Shown here piece after piece: positions 6,955-14,534 of a stretch of DNA of 15,165 nucleotides; position 1 is the stretch's first letter; each line of letters begins with the position of its first letter. The position numbers and the translations under genes were made by a program. The notes below the pieces were generated by a model, which saw nothing but the letters and a program-made list of their open reading frames with translations, made no database searches and was not told where the DNA came from. This DNA is from JBBRLA01 sp038231615 (lineage in GTDB: Bacteria; Myxococcota_A; Polyangia; Palsa-1104; JAEUJZ01), in contig JBBRLA010000134.1 of assembly GCA_038231615.1 (NCBI GenBank), positions 1 to 15,165 of the forward strand. Direction: 5' to 3'.

Positions 6955-8440
6955 CGTAGATGCTGATCTGGGGCGGTCCGCCCAGCGAGGTGGGGAAGAG
7001 GCTGCCATCGACGACATAAAGATTGTGTACCTGGTGATGGCGACCCTCCGGCGAGACCACGGAGCGCCGCGGGTCGCTTCCAAGGGGCATCGTCCCCATC
7101 GGGTGTACCGAGGTCAAGAGCGGATCCAGGGGCCGGTACGAATGCTGAAGGATCGCGCCCAGGTCCGCCTGGCCGGGCTTCAGGCGCATCGGCGAGGCGA
7201 AGGGCACCATCACCTGCCGCGCCCCGGCGGCCAGGAGGATCTCGGCACAGGCGGCGGCGCCGCTAAGCAGGGCCCGCTGATCGTCCCCGTTCAGCTCATA
7301 TTGGATCTGCAAGCGCCCGCCGCGCCCCAGCACCACCCGCCCGCAGGTCTCGTCATGAAGCATCGCCGCCACCACCGAGGTGCGGGGGTAGTCGCGCATG
7401 GCCTGCGCGTGGGCCTTGCCGATGCCCGGACAAAAGGCCGCGAAGCCGCCGGGATGGGCGAAGGCGGTCAGGATCCACGATCGGTCCTGCGCGCCTGGCT
7501 CGAACGAGAGTTTTTCGGTACATTCGTAGCTCTGGGGGACGCCGCCAAATCCCTCGATGACCTCGTCGAAGACGCCGGCCACCGCCACCCCGGGATGCAG
7601 GCGCAGGGTGCGCCCGAGGCGCTGGTGGGGGTCGGGCAGTCCGCTGCGCAAGGCCAGGGCGGCGGACCCGATGGCGCTGCCCCCGAGGCAAATCGCGCGG
7701 GCCGATGCAGTGACCGCGACGCCTGGTCGGCCATCGGGAAGGACGACGTGTCCCTCGACGCTGCTGGCGCGGCCTTTGGACCACAGGATGCGATCGATGC
7801 GCACGTCGGCATAGACCTGGGCGCCCAGGCGCACCGCGTCGGGCACCAGGATCTTCAGGGCATTCTGCTTGGCATCGAATGCGCAGCCGAGTTCGCAAAA
7901 TCCGGAGCGCACGCAGCCCTTGCGGTTGTGGGACATAAGCCCTCCGCGCCACCCGAGGCGGGTCACCCCCCGGCGGAGGATGTCGTTGTTGCGGTTGACG
8001 TCCTCTTCGGTCATCTGGGCGACGTGCAGTTCTTCCTCGACGGCGGCGTAGTCCGGGGCCAGGTCTTCGGGGGACCAGCCGGCGGCGCCATGCTCGGCGA
8101 CCCAGCGGCGCAGCACCGGATCCGGGGCCCGCTTGCACAGGTTGGTGTTGTGTACCGTGGAACCCCCGACGCCGCGTCCCTGGAGCACGGTCACCGCGCC
8201 GTCCTCCGTGGCCCTGCCGCCGGCATCCTGGAACAGGCGGGGGAGCATGTCCCCCTCCTGCTGGTTGAAGTCTTTCGCGGTGTGGTGGCTGCCTTCCTCG
8301 AACACAAGCACCGAGAAGCCGGCCCGGCACAGTTCCCGTGCCGCCATCGCCCCCCCAGCCCCGCTGCCCACGACAATGACATCGGCTTGCAGGCGCAACG
8401 GCCCGCGCAGGTCCCGTCCGTGAATGATGTGCCCGGTCAT
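6905..8440 (-). CDS. GMC-family FAD oxidoreductase (gluconate-dehydrogenase-like large subunit)
   Basis: The 511-residue flavoprotein has the Rossmann FAD motif VIVVGSGAGGAMAARE (21-36), a GMC signature GRGVGGSTVHN (88-98) and the C-terminal catalytic block with HPMGT (446-450), VVDGSLFPTSLGG and the last FAD-contact strand. This is the fold of glucose/cholesterol/choline oxidases; the substrate is an alcohol or sugar I cannot name. Odd points: the usual Asn of the NPQ.T motif is replaced (GGPPQISI, 487-494), and a Cys trio lies in GCVRSGFCELGCAFDAK (C176, C182, C186). The gene has no signal peptide of its own. Its ATG overlaps the TGA of the upstream Tat-signal subunit (ATGA), so the two are probably translated and exported together, as in gluconate 2-dehydrogenases. 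The start at 8440 is chosen because of this overlap and because extra upstream residues would lie inside the neighbour. Confidence 0.93.
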   Translation of the reverse strand: MTGHIIHGRDLRGPLRLQADVIVVGSGAGGAMAARELCRAGFSVLVFEEGSHHTAKDFNQQEGDMLPRLFQDAGGRATEDGAVTVLQGRGVGGSTVHNTNLCKRAPDPVLRRWVAEHGAAGWSPEDLAPDYAAVEEELHVAQMTEEDVNRNNDILRRGVTRLGWRGGLMSHNRKGCVRSGFCELGCAFDAKQNALKILVPDAVRLGAQVYADVRIDRILWSKGRASSVEGHVVLPDGRPGVAVTASARAICLGGSAIGSAALALRSGLPDPHQRLGRTLRLHPGVAVAGVFDEVIEGFGGVPQSYECTEKLSFEPGAQDRSWILTAFAHPGGFAAFCPGIGKAHAQAMRDYPRTSVVAAMLHDETCGRVVLGRGGRLQIQYELNGDDQRALLSGAAACAEILLAAGARQVMVPFASPMRLKPGQADLGAILQHSYRPLDPLLTSVHPMGTMPLGSDPRRSVVSPEGRHHQVHNLYVVDGSLFPTSLGGPPQISIYVAGRKVARTVASDLRG

Positions 8441-9000
8441 GGCAGCATCGGCCCGCTGTAACCGATGGCGGCGAAGCTTCTTGGGTCCTGGTAGTAGGCC
8501 AGGCAGCACAGGGACTTGAGGGCCTGCAGGCCCTGCCGGCGCACGGCAAAGCGGCTTCCCTGCCAGTCCAGAAGCACCCGATCCTGGGCCTCTGGGGAAA
8601 GGGCGGTGAAGGGAGACACCTCGTAAAGCAAGAGGGGCGAGTGCTCCAGCACCTGCAAGAGCCCCCGCACGTCATTCACCAGGGCCTCGTCGAGGTGGCC
8701 CAGGTACCCATCGATCCACAGGGCCACATCGGGCCCCTGCCCCTGTGTCCCACCCGCCCCACCCGGTTGGGATTGCGATTGATACACCGCGGGGCTCACT
8801 CCGTCGAGAATCCTGCGGGCGGCTGCGTTAAGGATCAGATACTCCTTGGTCGACAGGGTCCGCAGGGGACCCCCAAATCCCGACGGCAGCCCGTAGCGAC
8901 CCCAGGGCAGGTGCGGCCCCACAAGCAGCCCGGAAAAGAGCGCAAGGCCGCCCAGGGCGGAGACTTTCAGGAAGCGGCGTCGCGTCATGGTCACAAGCAT
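8437..9000 (-). CDS. Tat-exported gluconate 2-dehydrogenase subunit 3-like protein
   Basis: The 187-residue protein starts with a twin-arginine signal (TRRRFLKVSALGG, then LALFSGLLVG), predicting folded export to the periplasm. The remainder fits the gluconate 2-dehydrogenase subunit 3 family. It has LILNAAARRILDG (about 55-67), then a helical core FTALSPEAQDRVLLDW (131-146), and ends with the diagnostic AYYQDPRSFAAIGYSGPML (168-186). A low-complexity Gln/Gly insertion (QSQSQPGGAGGTQGQG, about 74-89) separates two helical parts. Met5 (8988) is an equally reasonable start directly before the Arg residues; neither has a convincing Shine-Dalgarno. It forms an operon with the GMC flavoprotein (4-bp overlap) and presumably carries it out of the cell as a hitchhiker. 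No cytochrome subunit follows, unlike classical gluconate dehydrogenases. A membrane Fe-S protein diverges 59 bp away. Confidence 0.88.
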   Translation of the reverse strand: MLVTMTRRRFLKVSALGGLALFSGLLVGPHLPWGRYGLPSGFGGPLRTLSTKEYLILNAAARRILDGVSPAVYQSQSQPGGAGGTQGQGPDVALWIDGYLGHLDEALVNDVRGLLQVLEHSPLLLYEVSPFTALSPEAQDRVLLDWQGSRFAVRRQGLQALKSLCCLAYYQDPRSFAAIGYSGPMLP

Positions 9001-9059
9001 GCTACCATGTCGGGGCCCGCGCCAGTCTCTGCGGGTACTGGGAGCGTACGTCCAAGCAG

Positions 9060-11912
9060 ATGCCCAATCGAGTCTCCAATCGCAAGGAACGGGCGATCCA
9101 GGTGGTCTTCCTCGGGGTCTACCTGTCGCTTATTGTCTTGGGGCTCTTCACCGACCGCACGGCGTCGGTGTGGGTGCGTGCGACGCGCATCTTCTGGACC
9201 ATCGGCCTGCCGATGGCGCCCTTCTTCTGGGTGATCGCCGGCTACTACGTCTGGCGCCGGCTCTGCCCGCTGAGTTTCTTCGCCAAGATCGGCGCCGCGT
9301 GGCCCCGCAAGAAGCAGCGCCGTGCCAGCCCCTTTCTGGAACGCTGGAGCTACGTCATCACCTTCTCGGCGATGTTCGTTTCGCTGGGGCTGCGGCACCT
9401 GTTGACCAACGGCTCGGGCACGTGGCTGGCGATCTTCCTGTGCACCATCGCCGCCGCGGCCTTCGTCACCGGCACGGTCTACACCGGCAAGACGTGGTGC
9501 AACTTCTTCTGCCCGGTCAGCATCGTCGAGAAGATCTACCTGGAGCCCACCGGCATGGGCCGTGAGATGGCGGCCGACAACTCCCAGTGCGGCAAATGCA
9601 CCGCCTGCAAGAAGCACTGCCCGGACATCGACATCGAGATGGGCTACTGGAAGGAGCGCGAACTTCTGTCCCGGCGCATCGCCACCTACGGCTGGCCGGG
9701 GCTGGTCTTCGGCTTCTACTTCGTCTACTTCACCTACCGGGGCTCGTGGGACTACTACTTCAGCGGGGCCTGGACCCGGGAGGCCTCGGAGTGGCGCAAC
9801 GTCTTCGGGCCGGGGTTCTACTTCGCCCCCGCCGTGCCCAAGATCATCGCCACCTATCTGTCTCTGCTGGTGACGACGGTGGCGTCCATGGGCCTGTTCT
9901 TCGGCCTGGAGCGGTTCTTGACCCCCCGCGGCGGACGCGAGCGCGCCATCCACTACAGCCTGGCGGTGGCGGCGTTTTGCGCCTTCAACCTGTTCTATCT
10001 TTTCGCCGGGGCGCCCACGTCGCGCAAGCTGGCGCCCTACGGTCCCTGGGCGGTCTCGTTCTTATCGGTGGCGCTGTCCACCTGGTTCCTGGTGCGGCGC
10101 CTGCCCCGTCGCGAGGACGGGGCGGTGCAGGAACGCTTCGCCAAGCGCTTCATCGCCCGCTGGAGCTGGGACGAGAAGCCCCCCGCCGACCTGCGAGAGG
10201 CGTTCCACATCATCAAGCGCAAGGAGAAGGAGAAAGAGACCGGCCTGCGGGTCTACGCCGACACCGTGCGCGAGCTGATGAGCGAGGGCGTGGTCACCCG
10301 GGCGGAGCTGCGGGTGCTGGAGCAGGTGCGGGCCCAGTTCAACATCTCGGACGCCGACCACGAGAAGGTGCTGAAGCAGCTTTCGCTGACCGACCAGCGG
10401 CTCTTCGATCCCAACGTGGCCCTGTCGGTGGAGGAGCGGCTGCAGGAGCAGGGCTACGGCATCGCCTTGCGCAACCTTTTGGTCCGCGGCGCCACCAAGC
10501 GGGACGTCGAGAACCTGCGCCGGGACTACGGCATCAGCGCGGAGGCCCACCATCGCATCGTCGCCGAGATGACCGGCTCGTCGGGGGGCCTGGTGCAGCG
10601 AGCGCAGGACCTTCTGACCCGCATCGAGGACCTGCGGGCGGTACACCGGGTGCTCTACAGCTTCCTCATCGGGCCAGCCTTCGAGTTCCTCTCGATGGTG
10701 ATGCTCAAGCGGCAGGACCGGCTGGTGGACCATGTGCTGGACGTGCTGTCCATGCTGGGGATGGGCGAGGTGGTGCGCCAGAACCGGGCGCAGCTTTTCG
10801 AGCAGGACAAGGTATCGCGCCGGGGGGCCATCGAGGCCCTGCGCAACGCCGGCGAGCCGACCATCATGAAGCGCCTTCTGCCGGTGCTGGACGAGCGGGT
10901 GCCCCCCGCCGACCCCAAGTTCACCGCTAAGGAGGTCGAGCAGGAGCGGGTGCTGGAGGCGCTGGCCTGCGATCCGGATGCGTTCCTTCGCGCCGGGGCC
11001 ATGCTGGCCTCGGCCCTGCCAGGGGAGACCCCGCGCCCCAACGGAGTCGAGCGCATCCTTGCCGGGCTGACCGAGGAGGACCCCCTGGTGCGGGAGGCGG
11101 CTCTGCAGGCGCTGCCGATCAACTGGGACGGCGCGGCGCGGGCGGTGAACGCGCTTCTGGGGGATGCGGATCCAGCGGTGCGTTCGGCGGCACAGGCGGC
11201 GCTCTTGCGGCGGCAGGACGGCACCTTCAGCCACACCTCGCAAAGCGTGACCGGGCGGTCGATGCAGGACTTCGTGCCCGAGGCGCTTTTGGACATCGAG
11301 CGGGGTCACCGGGCCACGCCGATGTACTCCTCGACGTCGAGCCCTTCCTACAGCAGCGCCGGCAGCACCGGCTTCGGCTTCGGCCCCGGCGACACGGTGG
11401 TCACGGGACGCTTCGCCGTGCCCCGGCTGCCCACCAACCTGGGCCCGGTGTGCACCAACCTGGAGCGCATCCTTTTTCTGCACTGTGTGCCGCTTTTCGT
11501 CGACTTCGAGCCCGAGGACCTGCTGGTGCTGGCCCGGGCCTCCGACGAGCGCACCTTCCACGACGGGCAGCGCCTCTTCACCCAGGGCGAGCTGGGCGAC
11601 GAGGTCTTCGTCATCATCGCCGGGCGGGTGCAGATCAGCGTGACCACCGGCACGGTGAACCGGGTGGTGACCGTGCTGGGACCGGGCGACTGCATCGGCG
11701 AGACCTCGGTCATCGACGGCTCCCCGCGGTCGGCGACGGCGGTGGCCAACGGCGAGCGGACCCGCATCCTGTCGATAGCGGGGGACACCTTCCGCCGCTT
11801 TTTGGAAGAACGGTCCCATGTCGCCGGCAAGGTCATCGGCATCCTGGCCAGCCGGCTGCGGCAGCTTGTCGAGCGGACCTACCCGGTGGGCGCCAATCCG
11901 GGCAAGGGATAG
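9060..11912 (+). CDS. NapH/CcoG-like membrane 4Fe-4S protein fused to helical repeats and a cyclic-nucleotide-binding domain
   Basis: This 950-residue protein has three parts. Residues 1-345 are a polytopic membrane domain with about six hydrophobic helices, including 14-30, 43-65, 98-112, 122-142 and 212-225. It carries a CxxxCP motif (WCNFFCP, C147/C151) and one ferredoxin motif CGKCTACKKHCP (C177, C180, C183, C187), the layout of NosR/NapH/CcoG proteins that pass electrons at the membrane. Residues 370-720 are soluble: two similar helical repeats (LMSEGVVTRAELRVLE and LLVRGATKRDVENLR, each followed by an IS...H motif), then HEAT-like repeats (TEEDPLVREAALQAL, GDADPAVRSAAQAAL). After a Ser/Gly linker (757-778), residues 805-920 are a Crp-like binding domain with the phosphate-binding cassette GETSVIDGSPRSATAVA; E881 and R890 are kept, so ligand binding is plausible. 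It diverges from the exported oxidoreductase operon and may take its electrons. The fusion is the unusual feature. The ATG at 9060 is the only in-frame start nearby but has a weak Shine-Dalgarno. Confidence 0.9.
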   Translation: MPNRVSNRKERAIQVVFLGVYLSLIVLGLFTDRTASVWVRATRIFWTIGLPMAPFFWVIAGYYVWRRLCPLSFFAKIGAAWPRKKQRRASPFLERWSYVITFSAMFVSLGLRHLLTNGSGTWLAIFLCTIAAAAFVTGTVYTGKTWCNFFCPVSIVEKIYLEPTGMGREMAADNSQCGKCTACKKHCPDIDIEMGYWKERELLSRRIATYGWPGLVFGFYFVYFTYRGSWDYYFSGAWTREASEWRNVFGPGFYFAPAVPKIIATYLSLLVTTVASMGLFFGLERFLTPRGGRERAIHYSLAVAAFCAFNLFYLFAGAPTSRKLAPYGPWAVSFLSVALSTWFLVRRLPRREDGAVQERFAKRFIARWSWDEKPPADLREAFHIIKRKEKEKETGLRVYADTVRELMSEGVVTRAELRVLEQVRAQFNISDADHEKVLKQLSLTDQRLFDPNVALSVEERLQEQGYGIALRNLLVRGATKRDVENLRRDYGISAEAHHRIVAEMTGSSGGLVQRAQDLLTRIEDLRAVHRVLYSFLIGPAFEFLSMVMLKRQDRLVDHVLDVLSMLGMGEVVRQNRAQLFEQDKVSRRGAIEALRNAGEPTIMKRLLPVLDERVPPADPKFTAKEVEQERVLEALACDPDAFLRAGAMLASALPGETPRPNGVERILAGLTEEDPLVREAALQALPINWDGAARAVNALLGDADPAVRSAAQAALLRRQDGTFSHTSQSVTGRSMQDFVPEALLDIERGHRATPMYSSTSSPSYSSAGSTGFGFGPGDTVVTGRFAVPRLPTNLGPVCTNLERILFLHCVPLFVDFEPEDLLVLARASDERTFHDGQRLFTQGELGDEVFVIIAGRVQISVTTGTVNRVVTVLGPGDCIGETSVIDGSPRSATAVANGERTRILSIAGDTFRRFLEERSHVAGKVIGILASRLRQLVERTYPVGANPGKG

Positions 11913-11925
11913 GTTCCGAGGGATC

Positions 11926-12192
11926 TCAGCGATCCGCGGGGAACACCGGCTCCGCGCGCCGCTTCGACGACGAAAACGGGACCGCCGCGCCAGGCTGGTT
12001 CAACCAGCCCGAGGACATCAGCACAAGGGCCACCCCCACCCCGCAGCACAGGAGCGACCAGAAAAGGCCGATCAGCTTGGGGGGCGACCGCAGCACCGCG
12101 CCCCCCCCTCGCAGGCGCATGACCACCATGGCCCCGCCCATCAGCAGGAGCCCCACCCCGTTGAGCAGCAAGAACCAGCGCGGCAGCAGCAT
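11926..12192 (-). CDS. Small two-helix membrane protein of unknown function
   Basis: Eighty-eight residues with two hydrophobic segments (about 5-26, WFLLLNGVGLLLMGGAMVVM, and 40-60, LIGLFWSLLCCGVGVALVLM) joined by a short basic loop with RLRGGG, and a polar tail. I do not recognise a family. The ATG at 12192 follows the aminotransferase stop by 3 bp, with GGAAG as ribosome-binding site inside the last codons of that gene, so it is the last gene of that operon. It converges on the membrane Fe-S gene (13-bp gap). The hydrophobic periodicity and the coupling support a real gene. Confidence 0.75.
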   Translation of the reverse strand: MLLPRWFLLLNGVGLLLMGGAMVVMRLRGGGAVLRSPPKLIGLFWSLLCCGVGVALVLMSSGWLNQPGAAVPFSSSKRRAEPVFPADR

Positions 12193-12195
12193 CGG

Positions 12196-13101
12196 CTACT
12201 TCCACGGGACGCCCGGGGGCGCCTCGCCGATCCGCTCGCCGTAGGCGGTCATGATGCGCCGGGTCAGCGGGCCGGGCCGGCCCCCGGCGATGGCGACCTG
12301 GTCCACCTGTACCACCGGGACCACCCCGCGCACCGAGCTGGTGAGGAACGCCTCTTCCACTGTGCCCAGTTCCGCCGGATGGAGCATCCCCTCCCCGACC
12401 GGGATTCCCGCCGCCGCGGCCACCCGCAACACCACTTCCCGGGTGATCCCCGAAAGGATGCCGATGGACACCGGCGGCGTCTGCACCTGCCCCCCCCGGA
12501 CCCAAAAGAAGTTCGACGACGCCCCCTCGGCAATGTACCCGTCGAGATCGCAGAGCAGGGCCTCGTAGGCCCCGGCTCTTTTGGCCGCGGTCACCGCCAT
12601 CACCGAACTCAGATAATTCCCCGATTTCACCGTCGCCGGCACATGGCCGGGGGCGTTGCGCCGCCAGGGTACCAGCGCCAGCCGCACCCCCTGGTCATAG
12701 AGCCGGACATCCGGCGGCTTCAGGGGCTTGGCGACGACCAGCAGGCGCGGCTCGTCCGCCGCCGCCGGATCGAGATCCAGGTCCCCGGCCCCCCGGGTGA
12801 CGACGATGCGCAGATAGGCCCGCTCCGCCGACCCGGGCAAAAGCGCCGCCAGCGTCTCGGCCACCGCCTGGCGAATGGGTTCCGGCGGCGGCAGTTCCAT
12901 CTCGATGCCCCGGGCGGAGCGCTCCAGCCGGTCGAGGTGCTCGGCAAGGAAAAGCGGCGCCCCGCCCACGGTGCGCGTCACTTCATAGATGCTGTCGCCG
13001 TAAAGGAACCCGCGGTCGAACACCGGGACCCGCGCATCTTCGCCGGGGACCGCCCGCCCGTCCAGCCACACCACGGCATGTTCGGGAAAGCGCCGCCTCA
13101 C
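12196..13101 (-). CDS. Class IV PLP-dependent aminotransferase (branched-chain / D-amino-acid / ADC-lyase type)
   Basis: From the GTG at 13101 the protein has 301 residues. Class IV hallmarks are present: FDRGFLYGDSIYEVTRT (the start-of-fold motif, active-site Tyr and Arg), the PLP lysine in TVKSGNYLSSV (K159), the phosphate/cofactor-side EGASSNFFWV (E192) and SGITREVVL. The class covers branched-chain aminotransferase, D-alanine aminotransferase and aminodeoxychorismate lyase, and the sequence alone does not settle the substrate. Start choice: GTG overlaps the TGA of the upstream glycosyltransferase (GTGA), with GGGAGG six bases before it. The ATG at 13128 would overlap the neighbour by 31 bp. 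The 3-bp gap to the downstream membrane protein gives a three-gene operon. Confidence 0.92.
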   Translation of the reverse strand: MRRRFPEHAVVWLDGRAVPGEDARVPVFDRGFLYGDSIYEVTRTVGGAPLFLAEHLDRLERSARGIEMELPPPEPIRQAVAETLAALLPGSAERAYLRIVVTRGAGDLDLDPAAADEPRLLVVAKPLKPPDVRLYDQGVRLALVPWRRNAPGHVPATVKSGNYLSSVMAVTAAKRAGAYEALLCDLDGYIAEGASSNFFWVRGGQVQTPPVSIGILSGITREVVLRVAAAAGIPVGEGMLHPAELGTVEEAFLTSSVRGVVPVVQVDQVAIAGGRPGPLTRRIMTAYGERIGEAPPGVPWK

Positions 13102-13808
13102 CGCCGCCCTCCCAGGCGCAGGCGCCATACCATGAGCAGCGCCTCGGCGAAGATGCGCCGCGACATTTTCGACTGCCCCACCCGCCGATCGACGAAGACG
13201 ATGGGCACCTCGGCCACGCGAAAGCCACGAAGTACTGCCCGGTAGGTCATCTCGATCTGGAAACTATACCCCTCGGACCTCACCGAATCCAGGTCGATCG
13301 TCGCCAGCACCTCTCGGCGGAAACACTTGAAGCCCGAGGTGAGGTCCCTTACCCCGAGGCCCAGGATGGTGCGCGCGTACAGGCTCCCCCCGGCGCTCAC
13401 GAGCTGCCGGCCCAGGCCCCAGTTCTCCGTGCCCCCGCCGGGGACCCGCCGTGAGCCGATGACCAGGTCGGCGCGGGTCTGCGCCATGAGCAGCATCGCC
13501 GGCAGGTAAGAGGGATCATGGCTGAAGTCGGCGTCCATCTCGAAGACGTATTCGTAGCCCTCGGACAGGGCCCGCCGGAAGCCGGCGATGTATGCCGTCC
13601 CCAGCCCCATCTTCCCCGGGCGGCGCATCACCTTTATGTGCTTGTTCTTCGCCGCCAGCGCCTCCGCCAGAAGGCCCGTCCCGTCGGGAGAGTTGTCGTC
13701 GACGATCAACACGTCGGCAGCGGGCAGCGTGTCGTGGATCTGCTCGATCAACGCGGGCAGATTGTCCCGCTCGTTGTAGGTCGGGATGATGATCAGCACA
13801 CGTGGCAT
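13098..13808 (-). CDS. Family 2 glycosyltransferase, polyprenyl-phosphate-mannose synthase (DPM1)-like
   Basis: The 236-residue enzyme shows the GT2 fold in order: IIIPTYNERDNL (6-17), LIVDDNSPDGTG (34-45), MGLGTAYIAGFRRA (67-80), EMDADFSHDP (90-99; D92/D94 metal-binding DxD-type motif), VIGSRRVPGGG, TSGFKCFRR (157-165) and EGYSFQIEM (179-187). These match dolichyl/polyprenyl-phosphate mannose synthases, which make lipid-linked mannose from GDP-mannose at the cytoplasmic face. The protein ends without the C-terminal membrane helices found in some members. The ATG at 13808 precedes the first beta-strand directly; 22 more upstream codons are open but look like non-coding leader. There is no Shine-Dalgarno, but a TAGACT box lies 8 bases upstream. 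It leads a three-gene operon (GTGA overlap with the aminotransferase). Confidence 0.92.
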   Translation of the reverse strand: MPRVLIIIPTYNERDNLPALIEQIHDTLPAADVLIVDDNSPDGTGLLAEALAAKNKHIKVMRRPGKMGLGTAYIAGFRRALSEGYEYVFEMDADFSHDPSYLPAMLLMAQTRADLVIGSRRVPGGGTENWGLGRQLVSAGGSLYARTILGLGVRDLTSGFKCFRREVLATIDLDSVRSEGYSFQIEMTYRAVLRGFRVAEVPIVFVDRRVGQSKMSRRIFAEALLMVWRLRLGGRR

Positions 13809-13816
13809 GGCGGCCC

Positions 13817-13822
13817 AGTCTA
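13817..13822 (-). promoter_or_regulatory. Candidate -10 box (TAGACT) for the glycosyltransferase operon
   Basis: On the minus strand TAGACT (4 of 6 to the -10 consensus) ends 8 bases before the ATG at 13808, and no Shine-Dalgarno is present. Any -35 would fall at about 13840-13846, overlapping the -35 candidate of the divergent PilZ gene. Weak on its own. Confidence 0.25.
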
Positions 13823-13836
13823 CACTCGGGCGCGGG

Positions 13837-13864
13837 TTGCGGCGAAAAGTGATTGTGATATGGT
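13837..13864 (+). promoter_or_regulatory. Candidate promoter for the PilZ gene with near-leaderless start
   Basis: TTGCGG (13837-13842), a 16-base spacer and TATGGT (13859-13864) precede the ATG at 13874. The predicted start of transcription, near 13871, leaves almost no leader, in line with the missing Shine-Dalgarno. Confidence 0.3.
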
Positions 13865-13873
13865 CCGGGCTCA

Positions 13874-14491
13874 ATGCAAATTTTGAAGGCCCGTTTTCGA
13901 AGTCGCGAAGATTTTGACGAAGCCTATAACGCCGATCTGCCCAACGGGGGACTGTTCGTGGCGACGACGACCCCGCTGAAGAACGGCGAGGACGTGATCG
14001 TCGAGATTTTCTGTGAAGGACTGCCCAACAAGGTCATGATCCGGGGCGAGGTCAAGTCGTGGCGTCCGGCGCTGCCGCGGCTGCGGGTCCGGGCCGGCGC
14101 CCTGGTGGCCTTTCCGCCCGAGGAGGACGAGAAGCGCAATTTCCTTCTGGCGGCCCTGGGCGGCGAGGTGGTCCCACGCAAGCGGCGCCACACCCGCATC
14201 CCGGTCGATGTCCCGGTGCGCTACCGTCCCAGCGACACCGTCGAGTCCACCCCCGGCGATCTGGTCGAAATTTCCATCGGCGGGGCCCTTTTGCGGACCG
14301 ATCAGCAGATGCCGCCGCTCGGCAGCGAGGTGGTGCTGGAGGTGCTGCCGCCCGGGGGCGCGGTGCCCATGTCCATCGCCGGCAGGGTCTCTTACCACAC
14401 CGAGGCGGGCGCCGGAATCAAGTTCCTCTACCGCGACGGCGGAGGTTCACGACGCATTCGCGAGCTGATCCGCCGCATCCGTTCCTCCTGA
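13874..14491 (+). CDS. Tandem PilZ-type protein, candidate cyclic-di-GMP receptor
   Basis: The 205-residue cytoplasmic protein has two PilZ-like halves. The first (about 1-85) contains YNADLPNGGLFVATTTPLKNG and IRGEVKSWRP, a layout common in myxobacterial PilZ proteins, but no RxxxR. The second (about 100-190) has the c-di-GMP motif RxxxR (R104-R108 in KRRHTRIPV). Its partner motif is VEISIGGALL, where the usual Asp/Asn of [D/N]xSxxG is Glu132, and GAGIKF closes the domain. The Glu change may weaken binding. The C-terminus is Arg-rich. It stands alone between a divergent glycosyltransferase operon and a convergent receiver gene. A role in polysaccharide or motility control is only suggested by the family. 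Confidence 0.9.
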   Translation: MQILKARFRSREDFDEAYNADLPNGGLFVATTTPLKNGEDVIVEIFCEGLPNKVMIRGEVKSWRPALPRLRVRAGALVAFPPEEDEKRNFLLAALGGEVVPRKRRHTRIPVDVPVRYRPSDTVESTPGDLVEISIGGALLRTDQQMPPLGSEVVLEVLPPGGAVPMSIAGRVSYHTEAGAGIKFLYRDGGGSRRIRELIRRIRSS

Positions 14492-14534
14492 GGGATGGAC
14501 CGCGACGCCGCGTTCATGCAGCGTCCGGCCCCGC

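Noticed and set aside
6812..8461. 549-codon plus-strand open frame opposite the GMC gene
   Set aside because: It mirrors the GMC coding sequence and has no recognisable domain.
10062..11819. 585-codon minus-strand open frame inside the membrane Fe-S/CNBD gene
   Set aside because: It is the antisense of the helical repeats and CNBD and is rich in His/Gln/Arg/Leu with no motif.
11916..11939. Inverted repeat GGATC-5-GATCC between convergent genes, as a terminator
   Set aside because: The stem is only five pairs plus a weak CCG/CGG extension, there is no T-run on either strand, and it overlaps coding bases of the small membrane protein.
11818..13245. 475-codon plus-strand open frame spanning several minus-strand genes
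   Set aside because: It crosses three real genes and their boundaries and is His/Arg/Pro-rich, so it is a shadow.
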